A stretch of 64,000 nt of DNA from Cryobacterium breve. Lineage in GTDB: Bacteria > Actinomycetota > Actinomycetes > Actinomycetales > Microbacteriaceae. Below are positions 55,837 through 64,000 of the stretch, one piece after another. The position numbers were made by a program, and so were the translations under genes. The notes beneath the pieces are model-generated. The model did no database searches. It worked only from the letters and a program-made list of their open reading frames with translations, and was not told where the DNA came from. The stretch spans positions 3,534,001 through 3,598,000 of the forward strand of contig NZ_CP075584.1 of NCBI RefSeq assembly GCF_027594785.1, in the 5' to 3' direction. Numbering within the stretch: position 1 is the first letter of the stretch; the number at the start of each line of letters is the position of its first letter.

Positions 55837-58836
55837 ATGGCCACGAGCACTAAGTCGACCGGGCGCGCCCGCAACACGCCGGCACGCGGTACGCCCGCGC
55901 GCAAGCCGGCTGCCCGCACCACAGCCCAGAAGACGGTCAAGTTCGCCGCGGTCGAGACCGAACCCGGCCTCTTCGTGCGCTCCTGGCTCGCCCTCGCCCA
56001 CGTCGCCGGCGCAACAGCGCGCGCTCTCGGCCCGGAAAAGCTCTCCAAAGAGGAACGCCGCGACGGCCTGCCGTTCTTCCTCGTTCTGCTCGCCGTGGCC
56101 GGCGCTGTCGTCGAATGGTTCCTGATCGACAACGCGATCGCACGCAACTTCGACGCCTGGACCTTCGGCGGGCTGTTCGGCCGGGTCGCGTTCGCCCTGC
56201 CGGTGATCCTGTTCGTCTTCGCGATCTGGTTGTTCCGCAAGCCCAGGCTCCGTGCACGACAACGGGCGCATCGGCATCGGCCTGAGCCTGCTGCTCGTCT
56301 CCGTCTCCGGGCTCTGCCACGTCTACGGCGGCCAGCCGACGCCCACCCAGGGCATGAACGTGCTCGCCCTGTCCGGCGGCGTGATCGGCTGGATGATCGC
56401 AGCCCCGCTCATCGCCCTTACGACCGCGATCGGCGCCACCGTCGTCATCATCCTGCTGCTCACCCTGAGCCTGCTGATCATCACCAAGACCCCGCCGAAC
56501 CGGATCGGCCAGCGTTCGCGCGAGCTCTACGCGTGGCTGTTCGGTGCAGAGCTCTCCACGGAGGACGAGCGCGCGGCGGCGAAGACCGCGAAACTCGAGC
56601 GCGCCGAGAAGACCGCGCAGGTCGAACTCGACGGTATCGACGGCGAGCCGGACGGCAACAGCGCCCTGCCCTGGTGGCGACGCAACAACAGTAAGCGCGA
56701 GGAAGACCCCGACTTCGGCGGCGCCCTCGTGTCGGATGCCGGTGCTCACGGTTCGAAGGCGGGCGACGGTGGATCAGGGGCCGGCGACGATCCGCTCAGC
56801 ACCCTGCTCGGCGGCGACGGCCGCGGCGGCTTCGACAGCGCCATCGCCCCCGCGGACGGGTCCCCGGTACCGACACCGGCCGCGCCGTTCTCGGTCGGGC
56901 TGTCCGGCGGCGGCGCCGGTGGCGACCACTACGGCACCGAGGTGCTCGAGGACCTCCTCCGTGCTGAGGACGCCATCAAACGCTTCCACCGGTGAGATCG
57001 ACGTGCCGCGCGGCTCCGACTTCGGCCTGCACGACGACGAAGCCACCGGCGACCCGGGCTCAGCGTCGGCCGCGGGTCTGACCGAGGTGCTTCCGGGACT
57101 CGAGGGCCTCGGCTCGGCGGGGGCGACCGGTGCCGTACCCGGCGAGGACGGGCATCCGCTGCACCCGGACACCGGCGACCACCCTGCCGTGCCGTACGAA
57201 CTGCCGTCGAACACGACCCTGACCGCCGGGCCTCCCGCGAAGGCGCGCTCTGCGGCCAACGACGTCATCGTCACCTCGATCACCGAGGTGCTCACCCAGT
57301 TCCAGGTCGACGCCCGGGTGACCGGGTTCTCCCGCGGCCCGACGGTGACCCAGTACGAGATCGAACTCGGCCCCGGCGTCAAGGTCGAGCGGGTCACCGC
57401 CCTCAGCAAGAACCTGTCGTATGCGGTCGCGTCCAACGAGGTGCGCATCCTCTCGCCGATCCCCGGCAAGAGCGCGATCGGCATCGAGATCCCGAACACC
57501 GACCGCGAGATCGTCACCCTCGGTGACGTGCTCCGCTCCGCGGCGGCCACGAACAGCACCCACCCGATGACCATCGGCGTCGGCAAGGACGTCGGCGGCG
57601 GCTTCGTCGTGGCCAACCTCGCCAAGATGCCCCACCTCCTCGTCGCCGGTTCGACCGGCTCCGGCAAGTCGAGCTTCGTCAACTCGATGATCACGAGCCT
57701 GCTGATGCGCGCCCAGCCGAGTGACGTGCGCATGGTGCTGATCGACCCGAAGCGGGTCGAGCTCGCCGCGTACGCCGGCGTTCCGCACCTGATCACCCCC
57801 ATCATCACGAGCCCGAAGAAGGCCGCCGAAGCGCTGCAGTGGGTCGTCAAAGAGATGGACATGCGCTACGACGACCTAGCGAGCTTCGGCTTCCGCCACA
57901 TCGACGACTTCAACAAGGCCGTCGTCGGCAACGAGATCGTGCTCCCGGCGGGGAGCGCCCGCACCCTCAAGCCGTACCCGTACCTGCTCGTCGTCGTCGA
58001 CGAGCTCGCCGACCTGATGATGGTCGCCCCGCGCGACGTCGAAGATTCGATTGTGCGGATCACTCAGGCTGGCCCGCGCCTCCGGCATCCACCTCGTGCT
58101 TGCCACCCAGCGTCCGAGCGTCGACGTCGTGACGGGCCTGATCAAGGCCAACGTGCCGTCCCGGCTCGCGTTCGCGGTGACGAGCGTCACCGACTCCCGG
58201 GTCATCCTCGACCAGCCGGGCGCAGACAAGCTCATCGGCCAGGGCGACGCTCTCTTCCTGCCGATGGGCGCGTCCAAGGCCATCCGTGTGCAGGGCGCCT
58301 GGGTCAGCGTGGCGGAGATCGAACGGGTCGTCAAGCACGTCACCCGGCAGGCCCGCCCCGACTACCGGCCCGACGTCTCGATGGAGGCGCCGCGCAAGGA
58401 GATCGACTCCGACATCGGCGACGACCTCGAGGTGCTCCTCGCCGCGGCCGAGCTCGTCGTCTCCACCCAGTTCGGTTCGACTTCGATGCTGCAGCGGAAG
58501 CTGCGCGTCGGTTTCGCCAAGGCCGGCCGCCTGATGGACCTGCTCGAATCCCGCGAGATCGTCGGCCCCTCCGAGGGGTCGAAGGCCCGCGACGTGCTCG
58601 TCTCGGTCGAACAGCTGCCGAGCGTGCTCGCCCTGCTCCGCGGCTCCGACGACGAGCACCACGCCGCAACGGCCGCCCGCCAGGCCAACGCCGCCCACGA
58701 AGCGGATGCCCGCCGCGATTCCGCGCCGGACCCCCGCTACGCAGGCGACCCCGTCGCGAAGATGAGCGAGGGCTACCCTGAGGAGGAAGCGTCGTCAGCG
58801 GACGAGGACGCCTGGAACCTCACCGGCAGGGACTGA
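55837..58836 (+). CDS. ftsK: DNA translocase FtsK (three one-base frame breaks)
   Basis: About 998 residues. Four N-terminal helices, a linker rich in Gly/Asp/Ala (about 200 residues), then the motor: [37 protein letters not shown], Walker [11 protein letters not shown], Walker [14 protein letters not shown], and a gamma domain ([27 protein letters not shown]) that reads KOPS sites. Breaks: AGGCT 56245-56249 (AGCT gives [13 protein letters not shown]), an extra base near AAA 56978-56980, and AGGCT 58066-58070 (AGCT gives [20 protein letters not shown]). It pumps DNA through the closing septum. Confidence 0.95.
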
Positions 58837-58838
58837 TC

Positions 58839-59438
58839 ATGGCCACAGCATCCGAACCCGTCGCACACTCCAGCAACTGGAACCTGCCCAACCTGATCAC
58901 GGTCGTGCGGATCCTGCTCGCCCCGCTGTTCATCTGGATGCTCCTCGCCGACGCCGGCCATAACGGCGCCCTGCGCTGGGCCGCCGCCGTGCTCTTCATC
59001 CTCGCGATCGCCACCGACGGGATCGACGGCGCGATCGCCCGCAAGTACAACCTCGTCACCGACCTCGGCAAGCTGCTCGACCCGATCGCCGACAAGGTGC
59101 TCACCGGGGGAGCGCTCGTCGCCCTCTCGATTCTCGGCGAACTGTGGTGGTGGGTCACGATCGTGATCCTGGTCCGTGAGCTCGGCATCACCGCGTTCCG
59201 CTTCGTCATGCTCCGCGATCGGGTCATCCCGGCCTCCCGCGGCGGCAAGCTCAAGACCATCATGCAGTCCGTCGCGATCTCGCTCTTCCTCGTGCCGCTC
59301 TGGCTCGTACTCGGCGACTGGATCCACTGGGTCAACTACGCGGCCATGGCCGTCGCCCTCGTGCTGACCGTGTCGACCGGCATCGACTACCTCGTCGCCG
59401 CCCGGCGCGTGTCGCGACAGTCCCGGAACGACAACTGA
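58839..59438 (+). CDS. pgsA: CDP-diacylglycerol--glycerol-3-phosphate 3-phosphatidyltransferase
   Basis: 199 residues with five or so helices. ATDGIDGAIARKYNLVTDLGKLLDPIADK is the complete CDP-alcohol phosphotransferase motif DG-x2-AR-x8-G-x3-D-x3-D. It makes phosphatidylglycerophosphate, the first step to phosphatidylglycerol. Two bases after ftsK, and followed closely by cinA. Confidence 0.94.
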   Translation: MATASEPVAHSSNWNLPNLITVVRILLAPLFIWMLLADAGHNGALRWAAAVLFILAIATDGIDGAIARKYNLVTDLGKLLDPIADKVLTGGALVALSILGELWWWVTIVILVRELGITAFRFVMLRDRVIPASRGGKLKTIMQSVAISLFLVPLWLVLGDWIHWVNYAAMAVALVLTVSTGIDYLVAARRVSRQSRNDN

Positions 59439-59443
59439 TATCC

Positions 59444-60013
59444 GTGACGACTGCGCCCGATCCGACCGATGTACCCGATGTCCCCGCCGTGCCCGACGAG
59501 CCGGGTGTGACCGAAGCGGATGACCCCACGACGGCCCTGATCTCCGAGCTCACCCGCCGGGGGCTCACCATCGCCGTGGCCGAGTCCCTGACCGGGGGAG
59601 CGCTCGCGGCCGAACTCATCAGGATTCCCGGTGCATCCGTCGTCGTCGCCGGCGGCATCGTCGCCTACCAGACCGAGCTCAAGCACACCCTTCTCGGCGT
59701 GGATCCGGCCCTGCTCGCCGCCCAGGGCCCCGTCGACCCGGAGGTCGCTCGCCAGATGGCCGCGGGCGCCCGCAGACGGCTCACCCTCGGCGGTCTCGGC
59801 GCGGATATCGGCGTCGCGACGACCGGGGTCGCCGGCCCGGACCCCCAGGGCGGCCGGCAACCGGGCACGGTCTACCTCGGCCTGTCGATCGGAACGGAAA
59901 CCTCGGCGGTACCCCTCCAGCTCACCGGTGACCGTGCCGCGATCCGGGCGAAAACGGTCCGGGCGGCCGTCGAAGCTGTGCGTGCGCTGATAGCCACGTT
60001 ACCGACGGAATAG
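59444..60013 (+). CDS. cinA: Nicotinamide-nucleotide amidohydrolase domain, CinA C-terminal type
   Basis: 189 residues from GTG 59444. GLTIAVAESLTGGALAAELIRIPGASVVVAGGIVAYQTELKHTLLGV and ATTGVAGPDPQGGRQPGTVYLGL are the CinA C-terminal (PncC) signature. It deamidates nicotinamide mononucleotide. The N-terminal MoCF domain of full CinA is missing, as usual in this gene block. The first 30 residues are acidic and disordered-looking. Confidence 0.9.
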   Translation: MTTAPDPTDVPDVPAVPDEPGVTEADDPTTALISELTRRGLTIAVAESLTGGALAAELIRIPGASVVVAGGIVAYQTELKHTLLGVDPALLAAQGPVDPEVARQMAAGARRRLTLGGLGADIGVATTGVAGPDPQGGRQPGTVYLGLSIGTETSAVPLQLTGDRAAIRAKTVRAAVEAVRALIATLPTE

Positions 60014-60129
60014 TTCGCGTAAACGCTGGGTTACACCGTACAGATTCACAAGCAAACCCCAGTCGTTCTGGGTAGTCTGCAGGAGTCAGATGGATGTAGT
60101 ACTGTTGTCCATCCGCCACCGGCATGACC

Positions 60130-60153
60130 CAAGTAGCTGTACTTGATAAGTAC
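60130..60153. promoter_or_regulatory. Two overlapping palindromes in the clgR leader
   Basis: CAAGTAGCTGTACTTG (60130-60145) has 6-base arms around GCTG; GTACTTGATAAGTAC (60139-60153) has 6-base arms around GAT. They share TACTT, so as RNA hairpins they exclude each other; as DNA they give three AAGTA/TACTT half-sites in a row. They end just before AAGGAGG. They may be an autoregulatory operator or a leader switch. Confidence 0.45.
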
Positions 60154-60168
60154 GAGAAGGAGGTTCCG

Positions 60169-60477
60169 ATGATTCTTGTACGACAGGAAATCGGCGATGT
60201 GCTCAGGGACTTCCGACTGCAGAAAGGGCGCACACTGCGTCAGGTTGCCAGCAAGGCCAGCGTGGCCCTGGGTTACCTGAGCGAAGTGGAGCGCGGCCAG
60301 AAGGAAGCGTCATCCGAGATTCTGGCGTCCGTCGCTGACGCGCTGGACACCCCGATCTCGGTCATCATGCGTGAGGTCGGAGACCGCCTCGCCGTCATCG
60401 AGGGAATCGATCGTTTCCCCGACACCGTTCCCGACGAACTCGTCGCGACGTACGACACCGGCATGATGGTTCGTTGA
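60169..60477 (+). CDS. clgR: XRE-type regulator ClgR
   Basis: 102 residues with AAGGAGG seven bases before the ATG at 60169. VLRDFRLQKGRTLRQVASKASVALGYLSEVERGQKEASSEILASVADALDTPISVIMREV is the ClgR helix-turn-helix core; the position between cinA and DUF3046-recA is the standard one. ClgR activates clp protease and DNA-repair genes and is itself a Clp substrate in related species; the hydrophobic C-terminus TGMMVR could be the degradation tail. Confidence 0.9.
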   Translation: MILVRQEIGDVLRDFRLQKGRTLRQVASKASVALGYLSEVERGQKEASSEILASVADALDTPISVIMREVGDRLAVIEGIDRFPDTVPDELVATYDTGMMVR

Positions 60478-60523
60478 CCCCGGGCTTCCCCATCCCCTCC
60501 TTCCCCTCCGACCAGGTGGCTTC

Positions 60524-60745
60524 GTGAGACTCAGTGAATTCCGTCAGGCGTTGAAAGACGAATTCGGTGAGTCATACGGGCGCGTGCTGACACGCGACCT
60601 CGTGCTCACCTCGCTCGGGAACACCGCCGACCAGGCCCTGGCCGGCGGTGTCCCTGCGCGCGACGTGTGGCTTGCCCTCTGCGCCGAGACCGACGTGCCC
60701 AAGAGCCGCTGGTTCGGCGCGGGAGTGCCCGCACCGCGCCCCTAG
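60524..60745 (+). CDS. DUF3046 protein
   Basis: 73 residues from GTG 60524: [65 protein letters not shown] is the whole DUF3046 fold, found directly before recA across actinobacteria. Function unknown. The gene is unremarkable apart from its conserved place. Confidence 0.88.
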   Translation: MRLSEFRQALKDEFGESYGRVLTRDLVLTSLGNTADQALAGGVPARDVWLALCAETDVPKSRWFGAGVPAPRP

Positions 60746-60794
60746 GCCTCCCGGCCCAGACTTCGACGACTCGTCCGTTCCGGCGCGTCGGTGC

Positions 60795-60823
60795 TCGAAT
60801 ACGTGTTCGACCTTTGGTAGGCT
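60795..60823 (+). promoter_or_regulatory. LexA box and promoter of recA
   Basis: TCGAATACGTGTTCGA (60795-60810) matches the actinobacterial LexA site TCGAAC-N4-GTTCGA at all but one base. TAGGCT at 60818-60823 is a -10 box, so the LexA site covers the -35 region. This gives SOS control of recA-recX. A second -10-like TATAGG lies at 60983-60988. Confidence 0.85.
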
Positions 60824-61019
60824 CCTCACCAGCAGGAGTCAGTGCAGAAGTGTCCACCGTCGTCGCGCTTCCCGATCAATGTCGGGGGTGCGGCGTACAG
60901 TCGCCTTCGTCAGTGACAGACAGCGAATGCCTTGTCCCAGAGCACGCATCGGGGTCCTCCCGGTGAGTGTGTCGCGACAGCCTATAGGCGCCGAAACGCA
61001 CGACCGAAGGAGACCCACC

Positions 61020-62172
61020 ATGGCATCAGCAGCAGACCGCGAGAAGGCGCTCGACACCGCGCTCGCCCAGATCGACCGCCAGTTCGGCAAGGGCTCGATC
61101 ATGCGCCTCGGCAGTGACGACCGCGCCCCCGTCGAGACCATCTCCACCGGCTCCATCGCACTGGACGTGGCCCTCGGAATCGGCGGGCTCCCGCGCGGGC
61201 GCATCGTGGAGATCTACGGACCGGAGTCCTCCGGCAAGACCACGCTCACCTTGCACGCCATCGCCAACGCCCAGAAGGGCGGCGGCATCGCCGCGTTCAT
61301 CGACGCCGAGCACGCCCTCGACCCCGACTACGCCAAGAAGCTCGGCGTCGACATCGACGCACTCCTCGTCTCCCAGCCCGACACGGGGGAGCAGGCGCTC
61401 GAGATCGCCGACATGCTCGTGCGCAGCGGCTCGATCGACCTCATCGTCATCGACTCCGTCGCCGCCCTCGTGCCCCGCGCCGAGATCGAGGGTGAGATGG
61501 GCGACTCGCACGTCGGCCTCCAGGCCCGGCTGATGTCCCAGGCGCTGCGCAAGCTCACCGGCGGGCTCAGCCAGACCAACACCACGATGATCTTCATCAA
61601 CCAGGCTCCGCGAGAAGATCGGTGTCTTCTTCGGCAGCCCCGAAACCACCGCGGGCGGTAAGGCGCTCAAGTTCTACGCCTCGGTTCGCCTCGACATCCG
61701 CCGCATCGAGACCCTGAAAGACGGCACTGAGGCCGTCGGTAACCGCACGAGGGTCAAGGTGGTCAAGAACAAGATGGCGCCGCCCTTCAAGCAGGCGGAG
61801 TTCGACATCATCTACGGCATCGGAATCTCCCGCGAGGGCAGCCTCATCGACTTCGGTGTCGAACAGGGCATCGTGAAGAAGTCCGGCGCCTGGTACACCT
61901 ACGACGGCGACCAGCTCGGGCAGGGCAAGGAGAACTCCCGTAACTTCCTGCTGAAGAACCCGGACATGGCCAACGAGATCGAGAGCAAGATCCTCTTCAA
62001 GCTCGGCATCTCGCCGGAAGGCGCAGCCGCCAAGAAGGCCGCCGCTGCCGCGGACGCCGCGACAGAGCTCGCCGCGAAGGAAGCCGCGACCGCAGCCCGT
62101 GCGGCGGCCGGGGAAGACGTGACCCAGCCGAAGACCACCCAGGCCAGGCTCGCCGCACGGAAGGGCGCGTAA
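61020..62172 (+). CDS. recA: Recombinase RecA (one-base frame break)
   Basis: About 383 residues. Walker [32 protein letters not shown] and loop L2 [25 protein letters not shown]. The break is AGGCT 61603-61607; AGCT restores [15 protein letters not shown]. It forms filaments on single-stranded DNA and triggers LexA cleavage. GAAGGAG precedes the ATG. The C-terminus after residue 335 is an alanine-rich tail ([25 protein letters not shown]). An intact recA is expected in a living cell, so the break is surely an artefact. Confidence 0.97.
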
Positions 62173-62174
62173 GC

Positions 62175-62858
62175 ATGGTGCACTTCGAACCCAAGGCAGA
62201 GCCGGACATCAAGCCGGCCGCCGCGGCGGCCACCGGGGCCACGACCAAGCGCAGGGGCGCACTCGCGACGGTGAGCTACCTGCCGGGCGCCCAGGCGCCC
62301 GACGGCTCCGCCGATGATGCCGGCGCGGACGGCACGGACGACACCGTGGACCTGCCCGAGGCCGGCTCCGACAACGAGCACGCCGAGCAGGTCCTCCTGC
62401 AGCGGCTGCGCGGCCGCTCGCTGTCCATCTCCGAAGCCCGTGGCGTGCTCGTCGGACTCGACCTTCCGGAGAACGAGATCGAAGAGATCATCGAACGGTT
62501 CATCCGCCTCGACTATCTCGACGAAGCGAAGCTCGCCGAGCAGATCGTCTACAGCCAGCACGAGCGCAAGGGCCTCGGGCGCTCCGGCGTCCAGGCCGAG
62601 ATGCGCCGCCGCGGCCTCGACAAGGAGCTCATCGCGGACACGCTTGACGCCATGCCCGACGACGAGACCGAACGGGCCATCGAGGTTGCGATCAAGCGCG
62701 TGCAGCAGCTCGGCCGTCTCGACGATCGCACCATTGATCGCCGGCTCAACGCCTTCCTGATGCGCAAGGGCTACCCCTCGTCCGTCGTGCGCGAAGCGGT
62801 CCAGGCGGCGCTCGACTCGCGCAACGGCGGCCCCTCCTCCGGTGTTCGGTTCCAATAG
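62175..62858 (+). CDS. recX: RecA regulatory protein RecX
   Basis: 227 residues, two bases after recA. Three-helix RecX repeats: LQRLRGRSLSISEARGVL, IERFIRLDYLDEAKLAEQIVYSQHERKGLGRSGVQAEMRRRGLDKELI, and RRLNAFLMRKGYPSSVVREAVQAAL. An N-terminal extension of about 60 acidic residues precedes the fold. It limits RecA filaments. Confidence 0.92.
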   Translation: MVHFEPKAEPDIKPAAAAATGATTKRRGALATVSYLPGAQAPDGSADDAGADGTDDTVDLPEAGSDNEHAEQVLLQRLRGRSLSISEARGVLVGLDLPENEIEEIIERFIRLDYLDEAKLAEQIVYSQHERKGLGRSGVQAEMRRRGLDKELIADTLDAMPDDETERAIEVAIKRVQQLGRLDDRTIDRRLNAFLMRKGYPSSVVREAVQAALDSRNGGPSSGVRFQ

Positions 62859-62904
62859 GCCCGCAGCGGGTACATCCGGCGCGGTCGCGTAAACTGGAGT
62901 CACT

Positions 62905-64000
62905 ATGACCTTGAGCACGCAGACCCTGATCGCCCCGTCGCCGGCGGCCCGCGACGCCGACGGCCGGGCGCGCACCTACGAGGTGCGCACCTTTGGCTGC
63001 CAGATGAACGTGCACGACTCTCGAACGGTTGAGCGGTTCCCTCGAAGCCGCCGGGTACGTTCCCGCCGACGGGGCGGAGGCCGACATCGTCGTGCTGAAC
63101 ACGTGCGCAGTGCGGGAGAACGCGGACAACAAGCTTTACGGCAACCTCGGCCAGCTCGCGTCGATCAAACGGCGCCATGCCGGCATGCAGATCGCCGTCG
63201 GCGGCTGCCTCGCGCAGAAAGACAAGGACGTCATCCTCGGGAAGGCGCCCTGGGTCGACGTCGTCTTCGGAACCCACAACATGGGCGCCCTGCCGAGCCT
63301 GCTCGAACGCGCCCGGCACAACGGCGAGGCCCAGCTCGAGATCCTCGATGCCCTCGAGACCTTCCCCTCGACACTCCCGACCAAGCGCGACTTGAGCTAC
63401 AGCGGGTGGGTCTCCATCTCGGTCGGCTGCAACAACACCTGCACCTTCTGCATCGTCCCCGCCCTGCGCGGCAAGGAAAAGGACCGCCGGCCCGGGGAGA
63501 TCCTCGCCGAGATCCAGGCGCTCGTCGACGACGGCGCCATCGAGGTCACGCTGCTCGGCCAGAACGTCAACTCCTACGGCGTCGAATTCGGCGACCGGCT
63601 CGCCTTCGGCAAACTCCTCCGCGCCGCCGGGAAGATCGAGGGACTCGAACGCATCCGCTTCACGAGCCCGCACCCCGCCGCCTTCACGGACGACGTCATC
63701 GAGGCCATGGCCGACACTCCCGCCGTGATGCCGCAGCTGCACATGCCGCTGCAGTCCGGTTCCGACCGGGTACTCAAGGCCATGCGCCGGTCCTACCGCT
63801 CCGAGCGTTTCCTCGGCATCCTCGACCGGGTTCGGGCGCGGATGCCCGACGCCGCGATCAGCACCGACATCATCGTCGGCTTCCCCGGCGAGACCGAGGA
63901 AGACTTCCAGGACACCCTCCGGGTCGTCGAGCGGGCACGATTCGCGACGGCCTTCACCTTCCAGTACTCGATCCGCCCGGGCACACCGGCGGCCGAGATG
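62905..64000 (+). CDS. miaB: tRNA-2-methylthio-N6-dimethylallyladenosine synthase (one-base frame break, 3' partial)
   Basis: Runs off the end of the window. [33 protein letters not shown] and [10 protein letters not shown] hold the three cysteines of the auxiliary cluster; [22 protein letters not shown] is the radical-SAM CxxxCxxC. The frame breaks at 63019-63022 (extra T or C); without it the sequence reads [16 protein letters not shown]. MiaB adds the methylthio group to A37 of tRNAs. TAAACT lies just before the ATG. Confidence 0.94.
   Translation, partial: MTLSTQTLIAPSPAARDADGRARTYEVRTFGCQMNVHDSRTVERFPRSRRVRSRRRGGGRHRRAEHVRSAGERGQQALRQPRPARVDQTAPCRHADRRRRLPRAERQGRHPREGALGRRRLRNPQHGRPAEPARTRPAQRRGPARDPRCPRDLPLDTPDQARLELQRVGLHLGRLQQHLHLLHRPRPARQGKGPPARGDPRRDPGARRRRRHRGHAARPERQLLRRRIRRPARLRQTPPRRREDRGTRTHPLHEPAPRRLHGRRHRGHGRHSRRDAAAAHAAAVRFRPGTQGHAPVLPLRAFPRHPRPGSGADARRRDQHRHHRRLPRRDRGRLPGHPPGRRAGTIRDGLHLPVLDPPGHTGGRD

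Noticed and set aside
60014..60040. A classical ClgR binding site upstream of clgR
   Set aside because: GCGTAAACGC near 60017 is an inverted repeat but its half-sites are in the opposite order to the known CGC-N5-GCG pattern.
61603..61607. Programmed frameshifting or intein-like interruption in recA, pnp and ftsK
   Set aside because: No slippery heptamer or downstream pseudoknot pattern is shared; the only common feature is AGNCT, and corrected proteins match family consensus exactly.

Overview
The window is high-GC DNA from an actinobacterium, most likely a member of Microbacteriaceae. The evidence is the gene order dapA, RNase J, ftsK, pgsA, cinA, clgR, DUF3046, recA, recX, miaB, many genes that start directly behind a TAnnnT -10 box (leaderless), GTG/TTG starts, an actinobacterial LexA box before recA, and a mycothiol-type DinB-like protein. 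No rRNA, tRNA, CRISPR array, phage or insertion sequence was seen.

Layout. 1-1.4 kb: dhaK end, a DinB-like protein, rpsO with terminator. 1.5-4.9 kb: a tightly coupled redox operon (small membrane protein, ApbE flavin transferase, ferric-reductase-like cytochrome b, NuoF-like diaphorase, ferredoxin). 5-8.3 kb: membrane protein, XRE regulator, MDR oxidoreductase, APC permease. 8.4-14.7 kb: alpha-glucosidase and sugar ABC importer, divergent from a ROK regulator. 14.8-18 kb: pyrD-pyrK (class 1B) and a secreted GH6 glucanase. 18.2-21.1 kb: pnp and an ArsR regulator. 21.2-28.7 kb: a six-gene operon for a membrane complex built like hydrogenase-4/complex I, but whose large subunit lacks the nickel-binding cysteines. 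28.8-32.4 kb: Lrp regulator, pterin dehydratase/VOC fusion, a one-chain ABC exporter, glutathione peroxidase. 32.4-36.6 kb: a paralogous RNase J with a long leader, and a class A PBP. 36.7-43.7 kb: prfC, aldo/keto reductase, M16 peptidase, histidine phosphatase, GNAT, dapB and a TPR protein. 43.7-49 kb: a polysaccharide operon coding for a GH26-like/OpgC fusion, a GT2 synthase, a STAS protein and an anti-sigma-type ATPase. 49.1-52.9 kb: epimerase, OsmC, DUF4395/thioredoxin pair, and a second GH26 lipoprotein. 52.9-64 kb: the conserved dapA to miaB block.

Two features cut across the window. First, about twenty otherwise intact genes, many of them essential (recA, pnp, ftsK, miaB, prfC, RNase J), carry single-base frame breaks. 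Twelve of these convert an expected AGCT into AGNCT, almost always AGGCT/AGCCT, and most of the rest are one-base losses in G/C runs. I read these as systematic sequence errors, so the affected genes are annotated as whole CDSs. Second, long imperfect palindromes lie between convergent genes; two of them share the same arm sequence and look like a repeat family.

The most interesting biology is the nickel-free hydrogenase-related complex, the GH26-OpgC/GT2/partner-switch locus, and the ApbE redox operon in which the usual FMN-binding domain is missing from the expected acceptor protein.
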